NCBI GenBank assembly: GCA_949358305.1
Contig: OX442318.1
Span: forward strand, 5,070,501-5,134,500
Reading direction: 5' to 3'
Source of the DNA: Strigamia acuminata
Lineage: Eukaryota; Arthropoda; Chilopoda; Geophilomorpha; Linotaeniidae
DNA length: 64,000 nt
Shown here one piece after another: positions 23,384 through 35,159 of the stretch. The notes under the pieces were generated by a model. The model worked only from the letters and a program-made list of their open reading frames with translations, made no database searches and was not told the origin of the DNA. The translations under genes were made by a program, and so were the position numbers. Each line of letters opens with the position of its first letter. Positions within the stretch are counted from its first letter, which is position 1.

Positions 23384-23708
23384 GTCATAAGGAAGTGCAC
23401 TTATAAAAAAGAGCACAATAGCAGTGTTTTTATTGAAACACTTACACTTTATATGCCCATTTCCACCCCACACAATTTTCTTTGTTATTTATAACTGTCC
23501 AGTGTTTTACCTAAATTGTTATCACTTAAACCACACTGATGTGCTGTGACCTTTTACACCTACACCAGATATCCATTGACAAATATTAAATGTCATAAAT
23601 TAGCAGAAAAATAGTAGAAAATAGCAGTGATGAAGGCAATCAACAGGTATCTTGACTTACCGCCAAATTCAAACACTAAATTGTATTTTTTTGCACTTGA
23701 AAACACTA

Positions 23709-24066
23709 AAATTGTAGGACAAAATTCTAAAATTGTAGGACAAAATTCTAAAATTGTAGGACAAAATTCTAAAATTGTAGGACAAAATTCTAAAATTGTA
23801 GGACAAAATTCTAAAATTGTAGGACAAAATTCTAAAATTGTAGGACAAAATTCTAAAATTGTAGGACAAAATTCTAAAATTGTAGGACAAAATTCTAAAA
23901 TTGTAGGACAAAATTCTAAAATTGTAGGACAAAATTCTAAAATTGTAGGACAAAATTCTAAAATTGTAGGACAAAATTCTAAAATTGTAGGACAAAATTC
24001 TAAAATTGTAGGACAAAATTCTAAAATTGTAGGACAAAATTCTAAAATTGTAGGACAAAATTCTAA
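23709..24066. repeat. Minisatellite: 17 near-identical copies of a 21-bp unit
   Basis: The unit is AAAATTGTAGGACAAAATTC plus T, repeated head to tail with essentially no variation. Because 21 is a multiple of three and the unit has no stop in some frames, long artificial open frames (repeating KIVGQNS on plus, FRILSYN on minus) appear; these should not be called genes. It lies in the gene B intron between 23383 and 24571. Confidence 0.95.
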
Positions 24067-24570
24067 ATTTGTTTTCTTCAGAGGTAGTCATTGATTTTTA
24101 TTCATAATTTTAATTTTTGACAATTACCTTTTTTATTGTCAGTTACTTTCAAGATTAATAAGCTGGATTAATTAATTCAACTGGAAGCCGGTGGAATTAA
24201 AATTTGCAATTGCATTTGGCTCTTTTGTGCATCTTAATTAGACAAAAATGAAAAAATTTAATCTGGTAAATTTATTATATATTTAATGTTTTTATCTGTA
24301 AATTAAGTTTTCAACAAAAAAAAAATTCTAAGCCTCCAGTGTCAGGTTTAAAGATGTGGGGGCTTTAGGATAAATAAATTATGAAAAAAAAAATCATGGC
24401 AAACCGAATTTCATTGTGAATTAATAAATCACATCAAAAATAAATCTAGAGCAGTTGGAAACTCCTGTAGGTCTCTTTTAAGTAAAAAAAAAAATACCTT
24501 CCACTCTTCCAAAAAATGCCACAAGTTGTATGCAACATGCTGTACTATAATTCACCAACCCTTAATTTAG

Positions 24571-24838
24571 TCATACGGATTAAAACTGCCAATCCTCCAC
24601 AAGCAAACTTCTGATAGCATTGATTTTCTTGTTGACATCAGTTGCCATGGCCTTGAAAGTCCATACAACATCCTGTACACATATTGTGCTATGTGGCTAA
24701 GAGTCACACAGAACACAGATCCCATGTTATTAGATGCTTTCAAAAACTGGATCATTCAGAGAACTGACATAAAAGAAAATGTTGAACTGTGGCATTTGAC
24801 AGTGAAACGTCCAACACTAAGTTTGCACTCACTTAAAG
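24571..24838 (+). CDS. Coding exon of gene B
   Basis: The acceptor CCCTTAATTTAG precedes 24571 and a strong donor CTTAAAG|GTAAAT follows 24838. The 268-base frame (phase 0 in, 1 out) encodes a mixed, globular-looking segment including DISCHGLESPYNILYTYC and DAFKNWIIQRTDIKENVELW. Phase matches the exon at 23195-23383. The best candidate downstream exons (26539, 26699) enter in phase 0, so at least one exon between is probably missing. The family is unknown to me. Confidence 0.55.
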
Positions 24839-25198
24839 GTAAATTCAAACTGTGCATCCCATTCTGTACAGACAGTCAACATCTTTCAAATGTATATTGA
24901 TTATAATTTGACATCAATATATCGTGCGCAAACTACAGGATGCGCTGAAGAGACCTGACGATTAAACTTTTTACTGAGTAAAACATAAAAAGTGTTTAAT
25001 CAAAATAAAACATGTTAAACTAGTCACAATGTCATGTGACTGGCAAATTATACAAAGAACAAATCATATGCTTTAAAAATAATTATTCACAGGATATTCC
25101 TGTAAGAACAAATCCTTTATCAGGAAAATTTTAGACCGGGAAAATGGCACTATTTTAGTGTTTATTCCTAACAATTCGGCCGCCTAGTGCCATTTAAC

Positions 25199-25469
25199 TT
25201 ATACAGGGTGAACCTAAATTCTGTTCCCCCCTCAAATATTTCCTCAGCAATTGTATCTAGGCCAACTTTAATGCAGCGATTGTATAGGAGGTTGGGTGAG
25301 AGCAATCCAATGATGTCATCAAATCTGACCTTGAAAGCCATTTTCAAGGTCATTCACTTGCTAACTTCTAAACCAATCAGGTTAGAGCAAAAAAGTCAAT
25401 TACAAAGTTGTAGAGCATCATCAAATTAGTACTATCCAACTTATCTTAGTCATCTTAAGTAAAATGTTA
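25199..25469 (-). mobile_element. CCTGTATA-ended interspersed repeat, copy 2 (inverted)
   Basis: This is the minus-strand equivalent of 15893-16163: the same order of ACTTAAGATGACTAA, GATAGTACTAATTTGATG, the MAFKV..DDIIGLLSPN frame and terminal CACCCTGTATAA. Confidence 0.65.
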
Positions 25470-26538
25470 AATCTTTCAATCTTTATCTTATTATAAGGTT
25501 TCGTAAAACCGTCTGCAAGATTATACTTTGTTCCTATATGTGGAGAATGGAAAACAGTTGCAAATTAATATGTGTGTGGATCCAACAAGATGGAGAAACT
25601 TCGCATACAGCAAAACACTGCTTGAAATTTCATATTTATTTAACCGAAAAGTCACGTAAATATGATGTAACGTCTGTACAAGTATTTACTGTTTGTAAAT
25701 ATAACTTTACAACTTTGTAATTTATCAATGGCGTCTGATTTCATGTATGGTGATGTCTAAGTTGATTCAAGTTTTATTTTCAAATAAAATTTTTAATTAA
25801 TAATGATGCAATTACACTTACAAAATCATCCGGTCTCTTTGGCTCACCCTGTATACACCTGCGTCTACTGCACATATGCATAACTTATATGCATCGCTGC
25901 GGCCAAACATTCTAATCCGGTTACAGCAATTAAAATTTAGATACTCAGCAACTGCTAGAAAAATTAATCTACTTTCAACTCAGGGTGCAGTTTGGAGCAA
26001 ACAAATTAATTTACCAATTAGGAAGCAAAAGAGTGTTATTTGTTTTACCGCTCAATAAACTTTGTCTGTTGTTGATCGATCTTCGTTAATGTCGCTTAAG
26101 AAAAAAGCAGCAAATTAAAAATGCAAATCTAATAAACAAGCTGATTAATGCTGCTAGGCAATTTTGTTCCCATTGGATTAACACAGAGATATAACCCTAA
26201 GTCTCGTGCTTAAACATTTCAAGATTAAGACCAAATTTGAATTCTACCAAGCAAGCAATGTTTTGTTAATGTTATGTTTTGATAACTGATCATGGAACAA
26301 ATGATAAACGTGTCAGCCATTGTTAAAAGTTGAATTACAAGTGGTTTATTTGCATCAATTTACGTAAAGGGCGCTGGGAGAAACACCATTGGTCCATGCA
26401 GTGAAGCAAACACAGCAATTACCACCTTTAAGCTAATCCTAATCCTTAAGTATTGAATACTGTTAACTAATTAAATTTTCATGCATCAAATTGCTTTTCC
26501 AGACTTTATTTAACACTTCCATTGTCACTTATTGACAG
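25470..26538. other. Gene B intronic sequence, nothing recognised
   Basis: AT-rich DNA with no supported exon, RNA gene or transposon end. An exon linking phase 1 (24838) to phase 0 (26539) should lie between 24839 and 26538 if the gene B model is right, but I could not pick it out. Confidence 0.4.
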
Positions 26539-26622
26539 ACCCAACATCTTGTACCAATTACTAACCAAATGACAAGTTTCAAATGGATGCTGCAGCTGTT
26601 AGAAGGGTTCTCCAGATCCCAG
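26539..26622 (+). CDS. Short coding exon of gene B
   Basis: The acceptor TTATTGACAG and the donor TCCCAG|GTGAAT bound exactly 28 codons, phase 0-0, encoding LVPITNQMTSFKWMLQLLEG and flanks. It is followed 76 bases later by another phase-0 acceptor (26699). Short, so moderate confidence. Confidence 0.45.
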
Positions 26623-26698
26623 GTGAATGTGATCCACTAATAAATCAATCAACTATTGTAATTGCTTTTCTATGTTCATCCACTCTTTCTTCTGTTAG

Positions 26699-26782
26699 GT
26701 TGGACTTAGAAACTTGGTGCTGTCAGTCATCTGTAGTCTAAGACCCAAAAAAGCACGAAGGCTTATTGTTTTTCTCTCCTCT
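26699..26782 (+). CDS. Possible coding exon of gene B, 3' end uncertain
   Basis: The acceptor TTCTGTTAG precedes a phase-0 frame VGLRNLVLSVICSLRPKKAR that stays open to a TGA near 26783. No strong donor is seen before the stop (weak GT sites at about 26726-26742), so either the exon is shorter than drawn or it is spurious. Confidence 0.3.
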
Positions 26783-26831
26783 TGACTCTCAAGTTCTTTT
26801 TCAATTTTTTTTTATTCTTAAAAACCTTCAG

Positions 26832-26886
26832 CCACCATTAAATTTTTGTCCTTTTTCATTTGTTGAACTGCCATTCAGAATAAAAG
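26832..26886 (+). CDS. Short coding exon of gene B
   Basis: The polypyrimidine-backed acceptor AAACCTTCAG and the donor ATAAAAG|GTAAAAAG bound 55 bases, phase 0 in and 1 out, encoding PPLNFCPFSFVELPFRIK. Phase 1 matches the entry of the exon at 28358. Confidence 0.4.
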
Positions 26887-28357
26887 GTAAAAAGAAAAGT
26901 TACTTGGAGAAATAAAAATCAATGGAATTTAGCATTAAGCCAACTAAGTGTTTCACAGGTGAGTTGTCATTGGTTTAAATTTAAAAAATATATATATAAA
27001 ATGAGATTTGTTCACACTTATCCCTATAGTTTCTGAGTAAACTTTATTGTAATTTGTTGTAAATATTTAAAAAAAAAAAAAAAAAAAATAAGTCATGTGA
27101 CATAGAGAATAATCACTTGGACCTGGTGTGGGTCCTCAATAATGCAGTGATTGTGATTATTAGAACAATCATTTCAGCGCCTTTAGTATGTCATTTATGA
27201 AACCCCTGAATGTGATTGCTGATCAAACGGTGGATCGGATGGCCAATTTAATTGCATGAACGTTTTGATGATGAAAACATTGCAAAAATGTTAGTTTTCA
27301 TCAAAAAGAGGATGGTTTTAAACGTTTTCATGACGTTTTCATTATCAAAACATTCATTTCCAATTGCTTTTTACAACGAAAACAAACCGTTTCGTCATGA
27401 AAAGGTTTTTTTTCATTTGCAATCCACAAAATGTAACAAAAAACATGTCAATTTTTAAAAATAAAAAATGAACATGAACTTTTGATTCATATTCATGAAC
27501 GTGAACTTAGTCCACTTTGGAAAAATTGTTAGTGAACCTGAACGTGAACGAGATACAACAGAGCATTTTTGGCTCATGTAACGATGTTGATTCTTTAAGC
27601 CAATCATATTGCATAGAGGCACACGGTTAAGTCAATATATTAATATATTTATATATACATATGGGACAGCCACAAGTGCTACAGGGAACAAAAGCGCGCA
27701 ATTTACGTCTAAAACTTAACCAAAATTGATTTTCTTCAGAGGGGCAAGCGCCCCACCAGACCTCGCACCTACAAAAACACACAATATTTGCGAAAAAATA
27801 ACTTTTAAACCAGCTATGCTACGCAAAAAATGTCAATCGCAAAGTTGTAAATCACCATTTGTTTAGTACATTGCCACATTTATTTGTTTGTTGGACTTTT
27901 TTTCCTGAAAATGTACAAAAACAAAAAAAAATATTTTTTTTAAAAATTATTTTTATTGTGGGTGATGGTTGTGAGTAAACAAAATTATTCAAGCTCTGAA
28001 ACATTTGGACGCTTTTTACGTAGACTATTATAGCTGGAAAAACTTCGCTTGAGCTTGATAGTAATCTTTTGCAAATGTTTGTACAGCAATAGCAGCTTAA
28101 ACTCTTGCCAAATGTCAACTCTAAGTAGACAGCAAAAAGCAGTTACTGGCGCAAACTATAGTTGGAATAAAATTGCTACAAACTGCATCATAATTGGCGC
28201 TTTAGCAATAATTATAGCCACACTAATGAGATCATAATAACTTCTCATCAAATGGAAGTTTTTACGGAGTTCACCAAGATCAAAGTCTTTTACACTTTTT
28301 CACTTTTTCTACCAAATTAATTAGCTGTGATAATTAGAAATTACAATTCTTCCACAG

Positions 28358-28412
28358 GGATCAGCAAACTGGATGAAAAAAAATATCAAAGCAGCCATAA
28401 AACAATTTACCG
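28358..28412 (+). CDS. Short coding exon of gene B
   Basis: The acceptor ATTCTTCCACAG and the donor TTTACCG|GTAAAC bound 55 bases, entering in phase 1 to read ISKLDEKKYQSSHKTIY, leaving in phase 2. The next exon found (29552) is open only in phase 1, so a further small exon must be missing between them if both are real. Confidence 0.4.
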
Positions 28413-28776
28413 GTAAACCATTTTAAGAATAAAAATCTTGTAACCAATTTATCCCAGATGAGCACTTCTTTGATTAAACATTTACTGTCCCTAAGAAATA
28501 TTTTATAATAATTACATGATCATTATCTATTCTAACAATTAGAAACTATGGGTGATGTTGAAATGTTGAAATGTTGTTGGCAATTCCCAAGAGTAGTAAC
28601 TTCATATACTAGGTGAACTGTGGATCACGTACAAGAAGACGAGCCCACAAGGTTACAAACTTAAAGCAGAACATAAACTGCAGCAACTTTGTCTGATTAC
28701 GACTTTCTCCGTCTTAGAAAATACAACACTCGTTGTCAACTTTACATTTGACATTTTTTGGCATGACGTATTAGGT

Positions 28777-28904
28777 CAGCGGTCGGCAACCTGCGGCTCT
28801 TTCGACGTCAAGATGCGTCTTTCCAATGACGGCTCTTTAAAAACTGGGAAATTATGTAAATTTTAACTTTTGGCTCTTCCGTCTCAAAAGGTTGCAGATC
28901 CCTG
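28777..28904. mobile_element. 128-bp hAT MITE with 8-bp target duplication
   Basis: The ends are CAGCGGTCGGCAACC and GGTTGCAGATCCCTG, a classic hAT TIR pair. Flanks TATTAGGT (28769-28776) and CATTAGGT (28905-28912) form an 8-bp duplication with one mismatch. Confidence 0.9.
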
Positions 28905-28940
28905 CATTAGGTGCATTCAAACTTCAAAAGACAAATTGAC

Positions 28941-29114
28941 CAGTGCTGGACTGGCCCGGCGGTATACCGGGAATTTCCTGGTGGCCCGTGAGGCTGTGAA
29001 TTTTTTTTCTGTTCGTTGTGGCCCGATCTATCCAGATTTCCCGGTATAAATTTGTTCCCGTGGCCCGACTTGTCCAGATTTCCCGGTACTAAATTTGTTC
29101 CCAGTCCAGCCCTG
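28941..29114. mobile_element. 174-bp hAT-like MITE, second copy of the CAGTGCTGGACTGG family
   Basis: It starts CAGTGCTGGACTGGCCCGG and ends CCAGTCCAGCCCTG, flanked by AAATTGAC and GAATTGAC (7 of 8 bases identical). An internal tandem duplication of the TCCAGATTTCCCGGTA block makes it longer than the copy at 692-830. Confidence 0.85.
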
Positions 29115-29551
29115 GAATTGACTTTCTGAAATGACTTCTCCAAACAACGTTATACACATCATAAGGTGCGTTTCATAATTATAAATCCACCCACAAATTC
29201 TGTTACAGCCAGAAATTGTTCTCAACAATAAATATCTTCATATTGTTTGATTATAAAATGTGTTTTTACAAGATTTAAAAAAGTTTTCGTTAAAGGAAAT
29301 TTTTTTTTTTATATCAATCGAGAATTCACTTCTTTAAGTGATTTAAGGAGAAGACAATTCGTCTTTTCAATCTGATTTTATTCAAATCTTTGTGACATCT
29401 TACTTTATCTGCCTCTATCCGCCAACAAGTAAATATGAAAATATATTTTTTTTCATCCCGACATATTACCGTCTTTTTCCCATTTCTTGATTAAACTCCT
29501 ATACCACCATGTGATCACTTCTAAACTGATTACAATTCAATTTCTTTGCAG

Positions 29552-29652
29552 CAACATGCAGACGCATTGCAAGTAATCAAATTCTCCGAAACATAAAAGA
29601 ATGTTGCCAAAACAACTTTAAAAAGACAAAATTATTTTTTAGACAATTACAG
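29552..29652 (+). CDS. Coding exon of gene B, basic helical segment
   Basis: The acceptor TTTCTTTGCAG and the donor ATTACAG|GTCAAA bound 101 bases (phase 1 in, 0 out). The peptide is basic and helical, including RRIASNQILRNIKECC and FKKTKLFFRQLQ. It joins in phase to the terminal exon at 29805. Confidence 0.5.
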
Positions 29653-29804
29653 GTCAAATCCAATCAGCTTTCAGCTCTTTAATGGCAGCACAGTATGCAC
29701 AATTAAAGCTCAATTAAAGCAGTTGTCTCTGTGTTGCTAGTGTTGTCATCATTAATGCACCCATGAGTTGTTTCTTCTTTTATTTTTGTCCTTTTCTACT
29801 GTAG

Positions 29805-29834
29805 TCACTTCAAGAGATGGTGCTGGGAGCCTAA
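29805..29834 (+). CDS. Terminal coding exon of gene B (stop at 29832-29834)
   Basis: The acceptor CTTTTCTACTGTAG precedes 29805. In the phase dictated by the exon ending at 29652 it reads SLQEMVLGA then TAA. A longer alternative frame (to 30027) exists in phase 2 and cannot be excluded. 3' UTR follows to the AATAAA. Confidence 0.4.
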   Translation, partial: SLQEMVLGA

Positions 29835-30045
29835 CAAATGGCTCCCTGGACTCAATAAATAGTTATGAAAAAAATAAAGTTCACCAAACTTGCAGCCAGT
29901 TAAAAAAGTTGTTACCAAAAAGAAAAACCCATAGAGACTCTTCGTGGAAAAGTTACTTATCTCATGTGGCCAACTGTTTATGTCAAGATAAGCAAAACCC
30001 CCACTCATATTCCACTTTAATTTTGTAGCCATAAGATGAAAAAAC

Positions 30046-30051
30046 AATAAA
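30046..30051 (+). terminator. PolyA signal AATAAA of gene B
   Basis: A canonical AATAAA lies about 210 bases past the terminal exon stop and before the start of a satellite-like block, consistent with the 3' end of the plus-strand gene. Confidence 0.45.
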
Positions 30052-30079
30052 GAGTAACCATATTGATAATTTATTAACA

Positions 30080-30800
30080 TGTATAAGAACTCCATTAAAG
30101 CACCCAAACGTAGCATTTAGGCTCCAAAACTCATTAAAGCAATTAAAAAAAAGCTTTTAAGCTCATAAAAACTCATTAAATCACACAAAAACTCATTAAA
30201 GCACATTAACGCATTTTAGGCACCTAAAAACCTGCATTTCAGGCACACACAAATTGCTTATAGACACCTAGAAACTATACTTTTGAACATAAAAACTGCC
30301 TTAAAACCTTTAACAATTGCTTTATAACACCTTAAAACTACATTTTGATACCTAAAAACTATTTAAGCTCCTAAGAACTCCTTTTAGCACCTCAAAACTC
30401 TATTTCGGCTCCTAAAACTGCATTTAGGCTCCTAAAACTGCATTTAGGCTCCTAAAACTGCATTTAGGCTCCTAAAACTGCATTTAGGCTCCTAAAACTG
30501 AATTTAGGCTACAAAAACTCTATTTAGGCATCTTAAAACTCTATTTTGGCTCCTGAAAACTCTATTTAGGCATCTTAAAACTCTATTTAGGCTCCTGAAA
30601 ACTCTATTTAGGCATCTTAAAACTCTATTTAGGCTCCTGAAAACTCTATTTAGGCATCTTAAAACTCTATTTAGGCTCCTGAAAACTCTATTTAGGCATC
30701 TTAAAACTCTATTTAGGCTCCTGAAAACTCTATTTAGGCTCCTGAAAACTCTATTTAGGCTACTAAAACTGCAAATAAAAATAGCATTTAGGCACATGCG
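30080..30800. repeat. Satellite-like block with 20-bp and 42-bp higher-order units
   Basis: The edges are degenerate 'aactcattaaagca' units. 30410-30500 has 20-bp AGGCTCCTAAAACTGCATTT repeats. 30525-30760 alternates two 21-mers (AAAACTCTATTTAGGCATCT+T and AAAACTCTATTTAGGCTCCT+G), a 42-bp higher-order repeat of about five units. A gradient from degenerate flanks to homogeneous core is visible. Confidence 0.9.
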
Positions 30801-31484
30801 AACTCATTAAAACAGCATTTAGTTGCATGAAAATTACAGTAAGACACAAAAAAATAAATTTAAGTATCTATAAATGTCAAGATTACATCTAAAGAAACGT
30901 CCCGTTGCATCTACTTGTACATAACATATTTAACACCTTGTAAACCCGTATTAATAAAACTAAAAACTGCTTTTTTAAAAAATAATATCCACACAGTTAT
31001 TTTCCTTCCCTATTATTTATAAGTGCATCTTCGATCTAAAACTTGCATCCTAAGTACAATCATGTCAAATTTAATTTACAATGATTGAATTCAAAATTTT
31101 AGCACCACTTTAAAAAAGCTTTAAAAGAGCAAAGTAATTTAAAACTGCCAATCAAAGCATAACAAAAAAATGGAAGTTTTAAGAAATTGAAATTGTGCTT
31201 AAACTCCGGTTTTATTTATTTCTCCGGTCTCGCTATCAACTTTAAGTGCAATAACTAAACCAATAAAAATATTCAAGCCGTTTGTGAAACTCCAAATTCA
31301 ATTAACTTTTGCCCAATCAAACTATAAACTCAAACGTTTTTCATGAACCCGCATTTCCGGAAATGTGGAAATCAGGATATAAGTTAATTAATTCAGTAGA
31401 TTTAAAAAAAAATTACATTCATATCAAAAACGCTACACAGAAATAAATGTACTTAATATAATCATGTTTTGTATGTGAAAAATC

Positions 31485-31880
31485 GCGAAAATGCATAAAA
31501 TCGCAAATAAATGTAGAAAACCGAAAATAAATGCAGAAAATCGCAAATAAATGCAGAAAATCGCATATAAGTGCAGAAAATCGCAAACAAATGAAGAAAA
31601 TCGCAAATAAAATGTCGAAAATCGCAACAAAATGCAAAAATGAGAGAAAAATGCCGAAAATCGGGGTAAAAATGCAGAAAATCGGAGTAAAAATGCAGAA
31701 ATTCGGGGTAAAAATGCAGAAAATCGGAAAAAAGGCAGAAAATCTGGGAAAAAAAAGGCAGAAAATCAAAATAAAATGCCAAAAAATTGCAAATAAATGC
31801 AGAAAATCAAAATAAAATGCCAAAAATCGCAAAAAAAATGCAATAAATCGCATACATATGCCTAAAAATCGCAAAAATTA
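31485..31880. repeat. Degenerate 20-25-bp tandem array (AAAATCGCAAATAAATGCAG)
   Basis: About 18 variant units differ in length and in the central GCAAATAA/GGAGTAAA block. It is purine-rich on the plus strand. Long open frames on both strands here are products of the repeat, not genes. Confidence 0.85.
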
Positions 31881-33435
31881 AACCCTAAAATCACAAACAA
31901 TCAAACTTGTCCCTCACACCTATTTAATTCAATTTAAAATTTTTCATTAACATTTTACATAAAAATGTACCTACTTTTTAACATTCTTCTTGAAAACCAA
32001 AATTAAAAAAATATTATTTATTATTTCTTATGTTAAAAAAAAACAAAAAAAAAAAACATTAATAATTTCAGATTAATATCCAAATTTTGTCAAGTACAAA
32101 CTGAGAAAACAAAATGATCCAATAAATTAAACTCAAGCAGCACACTTCATAACAAACCCATAATGACAAATTTCTCGCATGTAAATTAAAAAAAAAAAAA
32201 TATTAAAAAAAAAATAGTGATAAATTACATTTATTCTCTTTCTTCTAGTCTCAAACTGTAAGTGACATTCAACCCTTAAAAAAGGGGGTGGCATGTAGTT
32301 CCGTTTGACAAGTGTCTTGACAATCTGTTTGAAATTATGAGGAACAAACAATCCCAGTGTGCGAGGAGTTCTCATTTAACCATTTCCTTTCCAGATAAGA
32401 TATGCTCCTCCTTGCTTTGTAACACAGTATCTCATCTGTTTTGGATTAGAGACTGCAACATGCTTTGTCCTAGTAAATTTAAGCCTCATTTTCCTCCTAC
32501 AACTGAATTTTTTTCATCTTTTCTAATCATAATTCCACACAAAACTTGTTGCTACATGTGCAAATGTGAAAACTGGGAGTAATTAAAAAATAATTAACTA
32601 AAATTTATAAAAATTAAAAAAATTAGACAAATTAAACCTTAAAAGAGAAAATTAATCTGGCAAAAAAAAAAAATCAATTTCAAACACAAATTAAATTTTT
32701 TGAAATAAAATTTTGAAATAAATTGAAAATTCCAAATTTTGATTCCAGTAATTAAACCGAAAAATGTCATTAATTTTTTTTTTAAATAAAATAAAAAAAA
32801 AAATTAAAAAAAACATTGGAATTCCCATTATTGCACATAAAAACATGATAAATTCCTGAGTTTCTTAAATATATATTTTTTTATTACCCCAAAAAAAAAA
32901 TATTCTAAAAAAAAATTATTTTTTAATAAATTTTTTTCTTCTGCTGTTTGATTACTCCAAATCACAAAACCTTTGTATGTAAATAGAGTTTTACGACATA
33001 TATTTATCCTCCTACGATACAAAAGTGAAATAAAAGCACCATCTGCTATATAATATTTTATATGAACAGTGCTGTCAATCTTATCCCTGAAAAATCTCCC
33101 CCATTGCCCTCCTCCCCTTTCTTCATTCTATCATCGGAACTTCTTATACCCAGTGCTAGACTCCGACATGAACGTATTATTTTCATGACGCGCTGTGATT
33201 GGTTGACATATCCATTGAGATACATTGAAAAAAATACTCAGTTCACTCTATGTTGCTAAAAACGAACAAGGTTAGGTTTAGAGGGGTCAGGGGGGCATAG
33301 GCCCCCCTTGTAAGAAAAAAGATAATACCTCGAAAACATCGTTTTGAGAAAAGCGACATCAATAGGTCTCAACCAATCACAGCGTGTCATTAAAATAATA
33401 TAAAATAAAATAAAACAAATGTAGCCACTGCCTTA
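31881..33435. other. AT-rich stretch without supported features
   Basis: Homopolymeric A/T tracts dominate 32000-33050. A short GC-richer patch at 33065-33300 ends in an AACAAGGTTAGG motif with no exon support. Confidence 0.5.
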
Positions 33436-33494
33436 AATACCGTATTTTCGCGATTAATGAACCCGGGTGTTTAAGCGAGGCGGTACGGTACTAC

Positions 33495-33737
33495 TATACT
33501 CTGTCTGACCTTAAGAATAGAGAAAACTCCCATTGGTCGAGACCTTTTCACTGGTGTAGTGATACCTAAAAGTAGAACAATACACCAGGTTTTAATAATA
33601 CATCAGGTTTTATTAAACACTTCGTTGTTGTTTTTAATGGAATTCTTTGTGTGAATAGTATGATCACGATCACACACTCCACAGTAAAGAGTAAGAAGGC
33701 TGGAGTTTTCTCTATTCTTAAGGTCAGACAGAGTATA
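33495..33737. mobile_element. 243-bp MITE with perfect 36-bp TIRs
   Basis: The left end TATACTCTGTCTGACCTTAA continues to GAATAGAGAAAACTCC and the right end is its exact reverse complement. The CCCATTGGTCGAG and ACTGGTGTAGTGAT motifs inside link it to the family at 38681-39046 and 57301-57673, with a longer terminal repeat. Just left, 33438-33491 carries TACCGTATTTTCGCG..GGTACGGTA, a miniature of the TACCGTA family. Confidence 0.85.
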
Positions 33738-35159
33738 CTATAACATCCTTTTTAAACAAAACAATCGCAAACATTTTAACATCGATTAACACAACATGTC
33801 CCAAATCTGTAGCTTATTTAGCTTTATGGTAACTCCGGCACCGCTTGTACCAACTTCTTCCCGCCATCAATCCTAAAGCTAACAACTTTTCCTCACCACA
33901 CTAGAATTTATTTTTAGCATTTTTTAAAAGAGACTGAATGGATAAAAAAAATCAAAGGAAAAGACATTGCAATGCCAAGTTGATTCATGTATTTTTCTTA
34001 TGAATCAATGTCCATAACCACATGTTTACAACATCAGATCCATACTTCCTGGAAATTCTTTCAACACATAAAGAATCCAAATTGCTGTAAAACAGCACCA
34101 AAATAACAATATCTCATGAAGCAAACAAAAAATAGATTCTCTCCTTCTATACATATGTGCAAATTGGAAATTCTCAATTGCCTCATTCACACACGCGGCC
34201 ATTTTAGGCGAATGCAATCTACGCCTTCAAAAGTGAACGCTTTATCTTCTACGTCACCGCTTTGCCCTTGCCGCCAGACAGGACCGGATTTATAGGTTTC
34301 CGAAGTTCTCGCAAGAAAAGGGCCCCGTGCGGCTAAGGTCCCCTAAATCCCAAAAAAAAAAAATTTCCCAAAAAAATTACAGAAAATTCTAATTTTGGAA
34401 TTTGTAAGGGTAGAGAAGCGACCGCCTGGTTTAAGGGTTAAGTCGAATATGTTTTATTCCGGAAATGACAATTATTATTTACAAAATATAGGGTGGACGT
34501 TTCCCTGGCTCACGTTTTGTGATGGTATGGTCTTAGCCAGGACAACCTAGGGACAAGATACCCTGGGATGTGCGCACGTATCATGCTTTCATAAAACCGA
34601 CTCAGTTTCCACGACACACGTTCCATCAGCACGTTTTGTTTCTAACGAGGGGCACAGTCCCCCCTTGACCCCTCACTAGCACCCATAACCATTTACTGTT
34701 TAGCAATCACCCTTATATCGTTATTATTGAAGGTGACATTGATTGGTATTATTTATAATAGTTCAATATCCAAGTTATCTCAGACATGGATTTAAATCAT
34801 ATTTAAATGCAGCACACTCTGCATTGTTTCCAAAAATACACAAAACAGAAAAACTTAAAGTCAAAAAACTCACTTTACATGACACCACATAAATGTGGCA
34901 ATGAGGTCATGTAAAATGAAAAAAATTACCCTCTGGTGGCACATTTCTGAAATGTTTACGTAATAAAGCCATATCTAAGATATGTGTTAACCCAATGGGG
35001 AATGGAAATTCTAAACTTTCCAACAGTTATACATCACTGATACTCCACCTGTCTCTCATTTTGCATAACTACAATAACACTTAAAATCCATTCATGAAAT
35101 GACTTAATTAGATTTTTGAAAAATTGGATGTTTCTAACCCTAGTGAGAAATCAGTCATC

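Noticed and set aside
23627-24094. 155-codon plus-strand and 140-codon minus-strand open frames
   Set aside because: Both are produced entirely by the 21-bp minisatellite; no splice sites, no family, perfect nucleotide repetition.
30504-30797. 97-codon minus-strand frame with repeated FRSLNRVLRCLN
   Set aside because: A translation of the 42-bp higher-order repeat, not a gene.
31419-31874. 151-codon minus-strand frame rich in Phe/Ile/Cys and overlapping frames
   Set aside because: Arises from the degenerate AAAATCGCAAATAAATGCAG array; the other strand is equally open.
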